Counted from the first letter of the stretch, positions 19,053-28,889 are shown. The stretch is DNA of 64,000 nucleotides from Chitinophaga pinensis (GCA_945860865.1 CAMARW010000009.1:55332-119331); one strand, 5' to 3'. Numbers and translations: made by a program. The notes: a model not told the origin generated them from the letters alone.

Positions 19053-20420
19053 ATGGCCAAAACTCATGCTACTTTTTTTTGTAAGAACTGCGGCGCTTCC
19101 GCTGCAAAATGGATTGGAAAATGCCCAGCCTGTGGCGAATGGAACTCTTACGTAGAAGAAATAGTTCACAAAGAGAAAATTGATTTTAAAAGCACTTGGA
19201 AAAAAGAAGGAAATGTTGGCAGTAAAAAGCCCATTGAAATTAGTGAAGTTGTGATGGGTGCCGAACAACGTATTCCGCTGCTAGATCAAGAATTATCGAG
19301 GGTTTTGGGCGGTGGATTAGTGCCCGGAAGTGTTGTGCTTATTGGTGGTGAGCCAGGTATTGGTAAATCTACCTTGCTATTACAAATGGCACTTCAATTT
19401 GCCAACTTTAAAGTTTTATATATCAGCGGTGAAGAAAGTGAAAGTCAGATAAAAATGCGCGCAGAACGTATTCCTTTTCAAAACAATCTATGCTATTTAT
19501 ATACCGAAACATCTACGCAAAAGATTGGGAAAGCGCTCAAAGAATTGCAACCAGATTTGGTGGTGGTAGATTCTATTCAAACCCTCCAATCAGATTTAAT
19601 TGATAGTACGCCGGGCAGCATTTCCCAGGTTAAAGAGACTGCTGGAGATATGATTCGTTTTGCTAAAGAAACAAATACGCCGATCTTTTTAATTGGTCAT
19701 ATTACCAAAGATGGAACCCTAGCCGGACCAAAACTGCTAGAACACATGGTTGATACTGTATTGCAGTTTGAAGGAGATAGGCATCATGTTTATCGCATTT
19801 TACGGAGTACCAAAAATAGGTTTGGGTCAACCAACGAAATTGGTATTTACGAAATGCAACAGGGTGGTTTAAGAGAAGTAAGTAATCCTTCGGAGATTTT
19901 AATATCGCAAAGAGAAGATGCATTGAGCGGGGTTTGTATTGCAGCAACCCTAGAAGGAATGAGACCATTACTAATTGAAACGCAAGCGCTGGTAAGCGCC
20001 GCTGTTTATGGCACTCCGCAGAGAAACTCCAATGGCTATGATGCCAAACGTTTAAATATGTTGCTAGCCATTCTCGAGAAAAAATGTGGCTTACGCATGG
20101 GCGCTCAAGATGTTTTTGTAAATATTGCTGGTGGCTTGCGTGTAGAAGACCCTGGCATAGATTTAAGCATTGTTGCCTCCATTGTTTCAAGCTTTGAAAG
20201 TATGCCCATAGATTCTAAAATTTGTTTCGTGGGAGAACTAGGCCTTAGTGGCGAAATTAGAGCAGTTAGTAGAATAGAACAACGCATTTCTGAGGCCGAA
20301 AAACTAGGCTTTAAAACTATTTATATATCCAAATTCAACAAATTACCCAAAGCTAATTTTGGTATAAAAATTATAGAAGTATCCAAAATAGATGAATTGT
20401 TGCAATTTTTATTTGGATAG
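19053..20420 (+). CDS. radA: DNA repair protein RadA
   Basis: 455 residues from ATG 19053 (MAKTHATFF). An in-frame ATG at 19002 would add 17 residues not seen in RadA proteins and would run against the neighbouring start. Domains: an N-terminal C4 zinc finger (CKNCG, then CPACGEWN), a RecA-like ATPase with Walker A GGEPGIGKST, the RadA-specific KNRFGSTNEIG motif, and a C-terminal Lon-protease-like domain (about 270-455). RadA is a hexameric helicase that drives branch migration during homologous recombination. It converges on the HAD gene with 16 nt between stops. Confidence 0.95.
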   Translation: MAKTHATFFCKNCGASAAKWIGKCPACGEWNSYVEEIVHKEKIDFKSTWKKEGNVGSKKPIEISEVVMGAEQRIPLLDQELSRVLGGGLVPGSVVLIGGEPGIGKSTLLLQMALQFANFKVLYISGEESESQIKMRAERIPFQNNLCYLYTETSTQKIGKALKELQPDLVVVDSIQTLQSDLIDSTPGSISQVKETAGDMIRFAKETNTPIFLIGHITKDGTLAGPKLLEHMVDTVLQFEGDRHHVYRILRSTKNRFGSTNEIGIYEMQQGGLREVSNPSEILISQREDALSGVCIAATLEGMRPLLIETQALVSAAVYGTPQRNSNGYDAKRLNMLLAILEKKCGLRMGAQDVFVNIAGGLRVEDPGIDLSIVASIVSSFESMPIDSKICFVGELGLSGEIRAVSRIEQRISEAEKLGFKTIYISKFNKLPKANFGIKIIEVSKIDELLQFLFG

Positions 20421-20436
20421 AGAATCCAAAATCCAG

Positions 20437-21051
20437 CTATTTTTGACCAACTACCACCGATTTAAGTTCAGCTAAAAACCATTTGTCTAGGGGTTCTTTT
20501 GCCCAAATGGTTTGTATACCTGCTTCCTCGGCGCCTCTAATGTTTCCTTTATTATCATCTATAAAGATTGTTTCGGCACCCAATATATTGGCGTCTTGTA
20601 AAACATATTCGTAGCATTCTTTTTTGGGTTTTCTAAGTCCAATCTCATGCGATAAATATATTTTCTCAAACACCTGCTCAAATACTGCTTTTCCATGTGT
20701 GCCATAAACTGCTTCAATATGAATAGTATTGGTATTACTCAATAAAAATAAGCGGTATTTTTTTTTGAGTTCTTTTAGCATGTCTATCCTGTGCGGCGGC
20801 AAATCTAGTAACATTGCATTCCAAGCAGCAACAATTTGTTCTTTACTAGCTTCCCCTTTTAGGAGGGTAAATAAACTCTGTATAAAATAGTCGGCCTTTA
20901 TTTTCCCTGTCTCAAATTCTGTAAACAATGAGCTGGTCATGTGCACCTCATCTAGGTCTGAACCTAACCTTTTAAATGCCCGAAGGGTTTTGTCTTGATC
21001 TAAATTCAGGATTACTGCCCCTAAATCAAAAATAAGATTTTTAATTACCAT
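20437..21051 (-). CDS. HAD superfamily hydrolase (subfamily IA)
   Basis: 204 residues from ATG 21051 (MVIKNLIFDLG). An ATG 15 nt upstream (21066) is possible. HAD motif I is FDLGAVILNLD, where the usual DxD acid/base position is Gly. That matches the FDLGGV-type YihX/epoxide-hydrolase-like HAD group rather than a classical DxDxT phosphatase. Motif II is LLSNTN and motif IV is IFIDDNKGNIRGAEEAG. Members mostly dephosphorylate small sugar phosphates such as alpha-glucose-1-phosphate; the substrate here is not determined. It starts about 34 nt after the GGGP-synthase-like gene on the same strand. Confidence 0.85.
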   Translation of the reverse strand: MVIKNLIFDLGAVILNLDQDKTLRAFKRLGSDLDEVHMTSSLFTEFETGKIKADYFIQSLFTLLKGEASKEQIVAAWNAMLLDLPPHRIDMLKELKKKYRLFLLSNTNTIHIEAVYGTHGKAVFEQVFEKIYLSHEIGLRKPKKECYEYVLQDANILGAETIFIDDNKGNIRGAEEAGIQTIWAKEPLDKWFLAELKSVVVGQK

Positions 21052-21085
21052 ATGGTTTGCAAACAAATACTTTAACCAGATAGTT

Positions 21086-21841
21086 TTAAAGTGCGTTTAA
21101 TCCATGAACGGATTTTGCCAAATCAAAAACCAAATTAGGGTCTTTTTCTATGGCGTTTCCAACTACCACAACATCTGCGCCCGCTAAGCAAGTTTCAATG
21201 GCTTGCTCAGGGGTTCTTATTCCGCCACCAATAAAAAGTGGACCATTAATTTGTGATTTCACTTCCTTTATCATTCCCACGCGAATGGGATTTTGGGCGC
21301 CACTTCCAGCATCCATATAAATTACCTTTAAACCCAACATTTCACCTGCTAAAGCTGTGCAAGCAGCAATGTTGTTTTTATCTGCGGGCAATGGTGTTGT
21401 ATTACTCATATACATTACACTGGTGATATTGCCTCCATCTACAATCATGTAACCAGTTGGAATAACCTCTATACCCGATTTTTTTAGCAAAGGAGCTGCT
21501 AATACATGTTTACCAATAAGCAAATCTGGGTTGCGGCCGCTTATCATGCTTAAAAACAAAATAGCATCTGCCTCACGGTGTGTTTGCATGATGTTTCCTG
21601 GAAATAATACAAGAGGTATATTTGTATGTATTTTGATAATCTCAATACAACGGTCCCAAAATCCATTGGTAATTAAACTTCCACCCACTAATATCATATC
21701 CACTTTAGCCTCATTGCAACGGGCAATTAAATTAACCAATTCCGCCTCAGTTGTTAAACTATCTGGGTCTATTAAAACAGCTAACTGTTTCAATCCTGCT
21801 TGCGCTTTTTGGCTTAGCTTTTGGTAAAATTGGTTTTTCAA
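21086..21841 (-). CDS. Geranylgeranylglyceryl/heptaprenylglyceryl phosphate synthase family protein
   Basis: 251 residues forming a TIM barrel of the PcrB/GGGPS family. Visible motifs are AVLIDPDSLT near the N terminus, ILVGGSLIT, VLFPGN, IPTGYMIVDGG, YMDAGSGAQNPI and the phosphate-binding GGGIRTPEQA. The enzyme couples a polyprenyl diphosphate to sn-glycerol-1-phosphate to form an ether bond. In archaea this opens membrane lipid synthesis; Bacteroidota carry group II homologues of less settled role. Its neighbour two genes away is a polyprenyl synthetase, a possible source of the chain, but the two are not in one operon (radA lies between on the other strand). Confidence 0.9.
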   Translation of the reverse strand: MKNQFYQKLSQKAQAGLKQLAVLIDPDSLTTEAELVNLIARCNEAKVDMILVGGSLITNGFWDRCIEIIKIHTNIPLVLFPGNIMQTHREADAILFLSMISGRNPDLLIGKHVLAAPLLKKSGIEVIPTGYMIVDGGNITSVMYMSNTTPLPADKNNIAACTALAGEMLGLKVIYMDAGSGAQNPIRVGMIKEVKSQINGPLFIGGGIRTPEQAIETCLAGADVVVVGNAIEKDPNLVFDLAKSVHGLNAL

Positions 21842-22120
21842 TCCGGTTATATGATAAGTAATGACAACAAATAAAAGCCTTTTTATTTAAAAACCACACT
21901 TTCTGTGTTCAAGAATTTCACATTCAATATTTTTTTTTATACTTTCTAAGTAATTTTTTTTGATTCAAACCTAAGAAAAGCAAAGTGTATCTTTATTCAG
22001 ACAAAGCGCTGATTGTTAATTAATTGTTAATCTCTGTACACCCTTATTTTATTGGGGCTCTTGTGTGCATAACTAATGTTATGAACACTTCAAACCTCAG
22101 CCTTATCTAACAAAAAAAGA

Positions 22121-22157
22121 AATCAACATATCAAGTTGTTGAAATTGATATTTGATT
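22121..22157. promoter_or_regulatory. bulged inverted repeat, candidate operator of nrdJ
   Basis: AATCAACATATCAA (22121-22134) pairs with TTGATATTTGATT (22145-22157) with one bulged base and a 10-nt loop. The right arm contains the proposed -33 TTTG of the nrdJ promoter, so a protein bound here would compete with RNA polymerase. It could instead be an RNA hairpin if transcription begins further upstream. Confidence 0.4.
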
Positions 22158-22182
22158 AGCAAAAAAGTAAAGATCAAATTTG
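22151..22182 (+). promoter_or_regulatory. candidate nrdJ promoter
   Basis: TTTG (22151-22154), a 20-nt spacer, then CAAATTTG (22175-22182), which matches the Bacteroidota -7 consensus TAnnTTTG at 7 of 8 positions. The predicted start near 22189 falls at a C/G hairpin (22187-22216: AAAAAC and CCC pair with GGG and GTTTTT) and gives a leader of about 80 nt. Confidence 0.4.
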
Positions 22183-22268
22183 ACTCAAAAACCCCCTAAG
22201 ATTTTTGGGCGTTTTTAAAACAAATTAGACTATATATTTATTTAGATATTCAAAACACACTGAGCAAA

Positions 22269-25200
22269 ATGAGCCGCAACAAAAAAAATCAAGAGCAAAA
22301 GGGCCTTCGGGTAGAGCGCCACTTTACTAAAGATGGCGTAAGTGCGTACGACATGTTTACGTACGATTACCGCACATCTGTTATTAAGAATACCAACGGC
22401 AGTGTGGTGTTTGAAATGAAAGACGTTGAGGTGCCTAACTTCTGGAGTCAGGTAGCCACCGACGTATTAGCACAAAAATACTTTAGAAAAGCAGGTGTGC
22501 CTCAGCCTGATGGTTCTACTGGTAGAGAAACAAGTATTAAACAAGTAGCTCACCGCATGGCTCATTGCTGGATGAAATGGGGCGAAGACTATGGCTATTT
22601 CGATAGCAGCGAAGATGCTCAGGTTTTCTACGATGAAATGGCTTACATGATTGTGGGTCAGTATGCAGCACCAAACTCTCCGCAGTGGTTTAATTCTGGC
22701 CTTCATAGCTCATATGGCATTACAGGAAAACCCCAAGGGCATTATTTCGTAAATCCTAAAACAGGTAAATTAGAAAAATCTACCTCGGCCTACGAACGTC
22801 CGCAACCGCATGCATGTTTTATCCTTTCTGTTGAAGATGATTTGGTAAACGAAGGTGGTATCATGGATTTGTGGGTGCGCGAAGCACGTATCTTTAAATA
22901 TGGTTCAGGTGTTGGTACTAATTTCTCTAGAATTAGAGGTGCATCAGAAAAATTATCAGGAGGTGGCTCTTCTTCTGGTTTAATGAGTTTCTTAAAAATT
23001 GGCGACCGTGCCGCGGGCGCTATTAAATCTGGTGGTACTACCAGACGTGCCGCTAAAATGGTGTGTTTAGATTTGGATCACCCAGAGATAGTTGAGTTTA
23101 TTAATTGGAAAAAAGACGAAGAAAAGAAAGTGGCAGCCCTTATTGCTGCGGGTTACCCAAGCGATTACGAAGGGGAAGCTTATGCAACCGTTTCTGGGCA
23201 AAATAGCAACAATTCTGTGCGCATGCCTCATGCCTTTTTTGAGGCTTTAGAAAAAGGCACTGACTGGGATTTAAAAGCCCGTACAGATGGCAGAACTTTG
23301 AAATCTATTCCTGCTACTGAAATTTGGGATATGATTGCAGATGCAGCTTGGGCTTGTGCCGATCCTGGTTTGCAATATGATACCACCATTAACGAATGGC
23401 ATACTTGTCCGGCTGGAGGCAGAATCAATGCTTCTAACCCTTGCAGCGAATACATGTTCTTGGATAATACTGCTTGTAATTTGGCTAGTTTAAACCTCAT
23501 TCGTTTCTTTAATCAAGATACGCTAGAGTTTGATGTTAAGGCCTTTGAACATGCTTGTAGGTTATGGACAATGGTGTTGGAAATTTCGGTTTTAATGGCA
23601 CAATTCCCATCGCAAGAAGTTGCCCAATTAAGTTACGAATACCGCACACTTGGTTTGGGTTATGCTAACTTAGGTAGCATGCTTATGATTTCTGGTATTC
23701 CTTACAATTCTCCAAAAGCTTTCGCTATTGGGGGTGCTATTACCGCTATTTTAAATGGTGTAGCTTACCAAACCTCGGCCGAAATGGCTAAGTATTTGGG
23801 CGCTTTCCCAAGATACGAAGACAACAAAGAAAACATGTTGCGTGTAATGCGTAACCACCGCTATGCGGCTTATAATGCTACCGATGCATACGAAGGTTTA
23901 TCTATAAAGCCTGCTGGTATTGATCCAAAATATTGCCCAGATTATTTACTAACAGCTGCCTGCAATGCCTGGGATGCTGCGGTACAAATGGGTGAGGAGT
24001 ACGGATACAGAAACGCACAAGCCACCGTTATTGCTCCAACAGGAACCATTGGCTTAGTTATGGATTGTGATACAACCGGTATTGAGCCAGATTTTGCACT
24101 TGTTAAGTTCAAGAAATTATCGGGTGGTGGATACTTTAAGATTATCAATACAGGCGTGCCTGCTGCGCTAAAAAACTTGGGTTACAGTCAAACAGAAATT
24201 GATGCCATTATCCAATATGCAACGGGTTCAGCTACTTTAAAAGGTGCTCCACATATTAATCCAGAATCGTTAAAATTCCGCGGATTTACCGATGAAGAAA
24301 TTGAAAAATTAGACAAAGCTGCTTCGGGTGCTTTCGAAATTGGTTTTGCTTTTAACCAATGGACACTCGGCGAAGAGTGTTTGCAACGTCTTGGCTTTAC
24401 TGCAGAAGAATATAATAATTATAACTTTAACTTGTTGCGTAAATTAGGTTTTACAAAGCAAGAAATTGAAGAAGCTAATGATTTTATCTGTGGTACCATG
24501 TCTGTTGAGGGCGCACCTTTACTAAAAGAAGAGCATTTAGCTGTTTTTGATTGTGCCAATAAATGTGGTAACAAAGGTACACGTTACATTGCTGCAACCG
24601 GACATATAAGAATGATGGCCGCCGCACAGCCTTTCTTGAGTGGTGCAATATCTAAAACCATCAACCTACCTAATGAAGCTACCATCGAAGAAATTAAAGA
24701 ATGTTATCACCTTAGTTGGAGCCTTGGCCTAAAAGCTAACGCACTATATAGAGATGGTTGTAAATTAAGCCAGCCTTTAAGTAACAAATCTGATGTGAAA
24801 GAAGATGAAGATGATATTCAAGATGCAGTAGAACAAATATTAGGCGAAGATGCCAACAAACCAGTTGGAGAATTAAGTCCAGAGCAGGTTTTAGAAGCGG
24901 CAACTGCTATCTTAAATCGCACACACGATACCGCATTTAAACACAAGTTAGCTGGAGTTGTTGCCCGTAAATCTTTGCCAGGCAAAAGAGGTGGGTTCAC
25001 ACAGAAAGCCTCTGTTGGCGGACAAACAATTTTTGTGCGCACAGGTGAATACGAAGATGGAACATTGGGAGAAATCTTTGTAGACCTGCACAAAGAAGGC
25101 GCTACCTTGCGCTCTCTTATGAACTGCTTCTCTATTGCAGTTTCATTGGGCTTGCAATATGGTGTGCCGCTAGAAGAGTATGTAGATAAATTTACTTTTA

Positions 25201-25655
25201 CACGCTTTGAACCAGCTGGTATGGTGGCTGGGCATCCAAACATTAAAAATGCTACTTCTATCATAGACTATATGTTTAGAATGTTGGGCTTTGAATATCT
25301 AGGAAGAGAAGATTTTGTGCAGGTAGAACCAAACGAAACCCAACGCAATACTTTGGCTGTAAACCAGCACAAAGCAGCTAATTCTGCCAGTACACCTGTA
25401 GTGCCAGCTGCTCCCGCTACTGCCAGCCTTTTAGCTAGCGCGCCAATTGGTTTTCATAGGCCTGAACCTAAACTGGAAGCGGATATTAAAATGGCAGGAA
25501 TTGCCACTCCTGAAACAGCTCCAATGGATCAGGTAAATGAAATGAACAAGCGTATGGGTGATAGTCCGGCTTGCCCAACCTGCGGCCATATAACCATTCG
25601 CAGTGGTGCTTGCTACAAGTGCTTAAACTGTGGTACCCAAACGGGCTGTAGTTAA
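22269..25655 (+). CDS. nrdJ: Adenosylcobalamin-dependent ribonucleotide reductase (class II)
   Basis: 1,128 residues, within the size range of large class II reductases. The ten-stranded barrel carries the active-site triad Asn390-Cys392-Glu394 in NPCSE. Other family signatures are [26 protein letters not shown], and VIAPTGTIG for the phosphate site. A C-terminal Cys-rich tail (CPTCG ... [13 protein letters not shown]) is the usual zinc-ribbon/redox tail that regenerates the active-site disulfide. The enzyme reduces ribonucleotides to deoxyribonucleotides using B12 rather than oxygen. It stands alone after a 427-nt upstream region and is followed by a strong terminator. Confidence 0.95.
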   Translation: MSRNKKNQEQKGLRVERHFTKDGVSAYDMFTYDYRTSVIKNTNGSVVFEMKDVEVPNFWSQVATDVLAQKYFRKAGVPQPDGSTGRETSIKQVAHRMAHCWMKWGEDYGYFDSSEDAQVFYDEMAYMIVGQYAAPNSPQWFNSGLHSSYGITGKPQGHYFVNPKTGKLEKSTSAYERPQPHACFILSVEDDLVNEGGIMDLWVREARIFKYGSGVGTNFSRIRGASEKLSGGGSSSGLMSFLKIGDRAAGAIKSGGTTRRAAKMVCLDLDHPEIVEFINWKKDEEKKVAALIAAGYPSDYEGEAYATVSGQNSNNSVRMPHAFFEALEKGTDWDLKARTDGRTLKSIPATEIWDMIADAAWACADPGLQYDTTINEWHTCPAGGRINASNPCSEYMFLDNTACNLASLNLIRFFNQDTLEFDVKAFEHACRLWTMVLEISVLMAQFPSQEVAQLSYEYRTLGLGYANLGSMLMISGIPYNSPKAFAIGGAITAILNGVAYQTSAEMAKYLGAFPRYEDNKENMLRVMRNHRYAAYNATDAYEGLSIKPAGIDPKYCPDYLLTAACNAWDAAVQMGEEYGYRNAQATVIAPTGTIGLVMDCDTTGIEPDFALVKFKKLSGGGYFKIINTGVPAALKNLGYSQTEIDAIIQYATGSATLKGAPHINPESLKFRGFTDEEIEKLDKAASGAFEIGFAFNQWTLGEECLQRLGFTAEEYNNYNFNLLRKLGFTKQEIEEANDFICGTMSVEGAPLLKEEHLAVFDCANKCGNKGTRYIAATGHIRMMAAAQPFLSGAISKTINLPNEATIEEIKECYHLSWSLGLKANALYRDGCKLSQPLSNKSDVKEDEDDIQDAVEQILGEDANKPVGELSPEQVLEAATAILNRTHDTAFKHKLAGVVARKSLPGKRGGFTQKASVGGQTIFVRTGEYEDGTLGEIFVDLHKEGATLRSLMNCFSIAVSLGLQYGVPLEEYVDKFTFTRFEPAGMVAGHPNIKNATSIIDYMFRMLGFEYLGREDFVQVEPNETQRNTLAVNQHKAANSASTPVVPAAPATASLLASAPIGFHRPEPKLEADIKMAGIATPETAPMDQVNEMNKRMGDSPACPTCGHITIRSGACYKCLNCGTQTGCS

Positions 25656-25691
25656 TTAAGATTAGTTTATAAAAAATAAATAAAAACCATT

Positions 25692-25717
25692 AAAACCTGC
25701 TTCGGCGGGTTTTTTTG
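25692..25717 (+). terminator. intrinsic terminator after nrdJ
   Basis: A 9-bp stem AAAACCTGC (25692-25700) / GCGGGTTTT (25705-25713, one G-T pair) with a TTCG tetraloop, followed by a T-tract. A textbook intrinsic terminator 37 nt after the nrdJ stop. Confidence 0.9.
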
Positions 25718-25736
25718 GTTTTAGGCTGAACCAAAA
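25713..25736. repeat. TTTTGGTT / AACCAAAA inverted repeat
   Basis: An 8-bp inverted repeat with an 8-nt loop (TTTTGGTT 25713-25720, AACCAAAA 25729-25736), about 60 nt before the yfhO-like gene. It overlaps the terminator T-tract. The same arms recur at 30287-30304. Confidence 0.5.
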
Positions 25737-25796
25737 TTTACGCATGAATACACTCTTTGGTTTTTTATTTATATTGTGCCCACAAATTTTTGAATA

Positions 25797-28238
25797 ATGA
25801 ATAATTCTACTTTTAAAAAGGCATTGCCTCATTTGCTTGCTTTTGTGCTTATTATGCTGGTAATCTTTGCTTATTTTACGCCTTTGTTTAATGGTAAAGT
25901 ATTGAAGCAATACGACGTTTTGCAGTGGAAAGCTACTTTTCAAGAAATTGCTCAATTTGAAAAAGCCAGCGGTGAGCGCACTTTCTGGACAAATAGTATT
26001 TTTGGGGGCATGCCTACATTCTTAATTGGCGCAACTTACCATGGCAATTACACCGGCAACGTATTATATTATATTTCCGATGTATTTAAACACCCAGCCG
26101 ATACCCTATTTTTATTATTTGCCTGCTTTTATATTTTGTTAATTGCCTTTGAAGTTTCGCCTTGGTTGGCCATGATTGGCTCTTTGGCCTTTGCACTTTC
26201 CTCCTTTAATTTTATAAACATAGATGCAGGGCATGTTACCAAAGGTAATGCCATTGCTTTTATTCCACTGGTTTTGGCTGGTATACAAATAACCCTGCAC
26301 AGAAATAAGTGGTTGGGCGCTGTTATTACAGGTATTGCCGTTTCTTTTGAACTCTCTGCTGGTCACGTTCAAATAACTTATTACTTAATATTCATTATTT
26401 TGTCTTGGATGATTGTAGAGTTGGTTCAGGCCGTTAAAAATAAAACCTTACCTAAATTTATATTGGCCGGATCTTTATTGGCTGTTTCTGCTGTGGTAGG
26501 AATTGGCACCAATATTACTGGTTTATTGGCTACACAAGAATATGGAAAATACAGTATTCGCGGCCAATCTGAATTAACCAAAACCGCTAATGGAGAAAGC
26601 AATGCGGCCAACAGTTCTTCTGGCTTAGATAAAGATTATGCCCTAGCCTGGAGTAATGGTGTGGTAGAACCATTCACTATTTTAATTCCAAACTTTTACG
26701 GAGGTGGCAGTAGTGGCGATTTAGGAACAAGCAGCGAAACTTATAAAGAGCTGCAACGCCAAGGATACCCCGCTGCCAATGCCAAAGAGGTAGTAAAACA
26801 AATGCCTATTTATTGGGGCGATCAGCCTTTTACCGCTGGACCAATTTACTATGGAGCCATCATTGTTTTCTTATTTGTATTGGGCATGTTTTTGGTAAAA
26901 AGTGCCAGCAAATGGTGGATATTTTCGGCGGCTATGTTGTCTATTTTCTTATCTATGGGCAAGAATTTTATGCCGCTTACTGATTTGTTTTTTAACTATT
27001 TCCCGCTTTATAATAAGTTTAGATCTGTAACATTTGTGCTTTGTGTGGTGCAAACCATGTTTCCGTTTTTGGCTATGTTGGCCGTAAAAGAAGTAATGGA
27101 TAAAAAACTGAAACAAGCAGACTGGATGAGATCGCTAAAATATAGCTTGGGCATTGTAGGCGGAATATGTTTGTTGTTTGCCCTTATACCTGGCGTTTTC
27201 TTTGATTTTTCTACCGAAAATGATGCCCGTATGAAGTTGCCAGAATGGTTGTTAAGTTCTTTGTTGGCTGATAGAGAAAGTTTGTTGCGTGCAGATGCTT
27301 TTAGGTCTTTGGCTTTAATTTTGTTGGCCGCCGCAGCGCTTTGGTTCTACCAAAAAGGCAAGCTAAAAGCAGAATTGATGATGGCTATTTTGGGTATTTT
27401 GGTGGTTGTGGATTTGTGGGGTGTAGATAAACGTTACTTAAACGACAAAGATTTTGAAAAGAAAAAAGGGGAGGTTGCCATTGCCAAAACACCGGTAGAT
27501 GAGCAAATTTTAGCCGATAAAGACATACATTACAGAGTATATAATAATACTACAGATTTTGATAAAGATGCCTTAACTGCCTATTACCACAAATCTTTGG
27601 GTGGCTACCATGGTGCAAAAATGCGCAGGTACCAAGAATTAATAGAATGGCAATTGGTTAAAATGAATATGGAGTGTTACAATATGTTGAACGCAAAGTA
27701 TTTTATATTACAAGATTCTACCAACAATAAATTTGTCCAACAAAATGTTAATGCCAATGGCAATGCATGGTTTGTTTCAAATGTAAAATGGGTGGCCAAT
27801 GCCGACGAAGAAATTACATCCTTGAGTAATTTTAATAGCAAGGAAACAGCTATTACAGATAAGCGTTTTGAGTCGGAATTAGCAGGATTTACCCCTCAAA
27901 AAGATAGTAGCGCTAGTATTAAACTAAATGCTTATCAACCTAATAAATTGGTTTATGAAAGCAAGAGTAGCCTAGATCAATTAGCCGTATTTTCTGAGAT
28001 TTACTACGAAAAAGGTTGGAATGCATATATAGATGGCAATTTGGTGCCGCATTTTAGAGTAAACTATGTATTGCGTGCCTTAAAAGTTCCTGCTGGTAAT
28101 CACAACATAGAATTTAGGTTTGAACCAACTGTAATTGGAACCGGTGAAAAAATAGCCTATGCATCGTCGTGGCTATTATACGGCGGCCTCTTCTTAGTGT
28201 TGGGATTAAGTTTCCGCAGAAAGAAAAACAATCAATAA
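25797..28238 (+). CDS. YfhO family integral membrane protein
   Basis: 813 residues with about 12-14 predicted membrane segments and a soluble C-terminal domain (about 610-780). The early outside loop contains NSIFGGMPTFL and YHGNYTGN, and the C terminus has FSEIYYEKGWNAYIDG followed by VNYVLRALKVPAGNH. These are typical of the YfhO family, a GT-C-like group. Firmicute YfhO is linked to glycosylation of lipoteichoic acid; Bacteroidota members lack that polymer, so the acceptor is unknown. It starts 142 nt after nrdJ behind its own terminator and is followed by repeat copies. Confidence 0.85.
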   Translation: MNNSTFKKALPHLLAFVLIMLVIFAYFTPLFNGKVLKQYDVLQWKATFQEIAQFEKASGERTFWTNSIFGGMPTFLIGATYHGNYTGNVLYYISDVFKHPADTLFLLFACFYILLIAFEVSPWLAMIGSLAFALSSFNFINIDAGHVTKGNAIAFIPLVLAGIQITLHRNKWLGAVITGIAVSFELSAGHVQITYYLIFIILSWMIVELVQAVKNKTLPKFILAGSLLAVSAVVGIGTNITGLLATQEYGKYSIRGQSELTKTANGESNAANSSSGLDKDYALAWSNGVVEPFTILIPNFYGGGSSGDLGTSSETYKELQRQGYPAANAKEVVKQMPIYWGDQPFTAGPIYYGAIIVFLFVLGMFLVKSASKWWIFSAAMLSIFLSMGKNFMPLTDLFFNYFPLYNKFRSVTFVLCVVQTMFPFLAMLAVKEVMDKKLKQADWMRSLKYSLGIVGGICLLFALIPGVFFDFSTENDARMKLPEWLLSSLLADRESLLRADAFRSLALILLAAAALWFYQKGKLKAELMMAILGILVVVDLWGVDKRYLNDKDFEKKKGEVAIAKTPVDEQILADKDIHYRVYNNTTDFDKDALTAYYHKSLGGYHGAKMRRYQELIEWQLVKMNMECYNMLNAKYFILQDSTNNKFVQQNVNANGNAWFVSNVKWVANADEEITSLSNFNSKETAITDKRFESELAGFTPQKDSSASIKLNAYQPNKLVYESKSSLDQLAVFSEIYYEKGWNAYIDGNLVPHFRVNYVLRALKVPAGNHNIEFRFEPTVIGTGEKIAYASSWLLYGGLFLVLGLSFRRKKNNQ

Positions 28239-28263
28239 GGGCAGGTTTCTCCCTAATTTTTTT

Positions 28264-28296
28264 CCCCGAAATGTATTCCCTACGGGAAATTTGATT
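28264..28296 (+). repeat. REP-like palindromic repeat, copy A
   Basis: CCGAAATGTATTCCCTACGG followed by GAAATTTGAT. The first of three copies between yfhO and the transposase 3' end. Nearly identical, in the same orientation, to copy D beyond the other end of the transposase gene. The core CCC-TA-C-GGG is self-complementary. Confidence 0.7.
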
Positions 28297-28329
28297 TGTG
28301 TTTTATTGGATGATATTTGTGAAATCAAA

Positions 28330-28361
28330 TTCCATATCCCTTTAGGGATTATATTTCGGTA
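28330..28361 (-). repeat. REP-like palindromic repeat, copy B (inverted)
   Basis: Read on the minus strand it gives CCGAAATATAATCCCTAAAG then GGATATGG, matching copies A and D in the first half. Copies A and B therefore face each other about 35 nt apart, like the paired inverted units called REPINs. Confidence 0.65.
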
Positions 28362-28385
28362 GCAAACAAATACCACGAAACCGAA

Positions 28386-28417
28386 TTCAATATCCCGTTA
28401 GGGATTATATTATGGGC
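28386..28417 (-). repeat. REP-like palindromic repeat, copy C (inverted)
   Basis: TTCAATATCCCGTTAGGGAT then TATATTATGGG, in the same orientation as copy B and about 55 nt from it. It overlaps the last codons of the transposase gene (stop at 28405). The core ATCCCnnTAGGGAT is self-complementary. Confidence 0.6.
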
Positions 28418-28869
28418 TCATGAAAAATGTATCTCTCATCATATTCCACCTCAAATTTGTCAAGAAAATCTAAATACTCCTGAATAAACGTTTTCTTTTC
28501 ATGATGTTTTTCTTGGTTTTCAATATATTTAATTACATCTTTCAATTGAGATTTGCTATATGAAAAACCGCCAAACCCTTCTTGCCATTCAAATTTTGAC
28601 GATGACAATTTTTTTGTATTTATCCATTTTGAAGAATCTCGTTTAAGGTTTTGCATTAAATCAGAGGCCGATTGGTGTGGTCTGCAACCAATTAAAATAT
28701 GAATATGGTCGGGCATTCCATTTATTGCAATTAATTTGTGTCTATTTCTTTCTACTATTCCAGACATGTATAAGTAAAGTTCTTTTTTCCAAGAAGAATG
28801 AATGAGTGCTTTTCTGAATTTTGGGGCAAACACAAATTGGATGTGGATTTGGGTGTAGGTATTTGACAT
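28405..28869 (-). CDS. IS200/REP-associated Y1 (HUH) transposase
   Basis: 154 residues, full length for the Y1 transposase domain. The HUH metal-binding motif is DHIHIL (His55, His57). The nucleophile is most likely Tyr115 in KYIENQEKHH, preceded by GFGGFSYSKSQ. Enzymes of this family cut single-stranded DNA at foot-of-hairpin sites. Members that lack a classic IS200/IS605 element and sit among short palindromes are called RAYTs. Here the gene is flanked by four copies of a short palindromic repeat, so it is probably either a RAYT or the remains of an IS200-type insertion. No accessory TnpB is present. Confidence 0.85.
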   Translation of the reverse strand: MSNTYTQIHIQFVFAPKFRKALIHSSWKKELYLYMSGIVERNRHKLIAINGMPDHIHILIGCRPHQSASDLMQNLKRDSSKWINTKKLSSSKFEWQEGFGGFSYSKSQLKDVIKYIENQEKHHEKKTFIQEYLDFLDKFEVEYDERYIFHEPII

Positions 28870-28889
28870 AGGCTTTGTTTTTGGGTAAA

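Larger units (their letters stand above)
21842..22268. other. 427-nt intergenic region upstream of nrdJ
   Basis: AT-rich leader with no convincing ORF. It holds a tandem ATTGTTAAT direct repeat (about 22012-22031), a bulged inverted repeat at 22121-22157, a near-consensus promoter at 22151-22182 and a short hairpin at 22187-22216. One isolated DnaA-box-like 9-mer lies at 22064-22072. I looked for a B12 box and for NrdR-type palindromes and saw neither. Confidence 0.6.

Noticed and set aside
22064..22072. DnaA box (TTATGCACA on the minus strand), possible replication origin
   Set aside because: Only one copy and no dnaA, dnaN or box cluster in the window; a single 9-mer is expected by chance.
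21842..22268. Cobalamin riboswitch or NrdR boxes upstream of nrdJ
   Set aside because: No recognisable B12-box and no paired ACACnATATnnTGT-type palindromes were seen by eye; a model search is still needed.
25662..25955. 97-residue minus-strand frame over the nrdJ terminator and yfhO start
   Set aside because: Crosses a clear intrinsic terminator and the 5' end of a strong gene on the other strand; no recognisable features.
28264..28417. CRISPR array from the short repeats between yfhO and the transposase
   Set aside because: Only three copies in mixed orientations, palindromic cores and no uniform spacers or cas genes; a REP-like family fits better.
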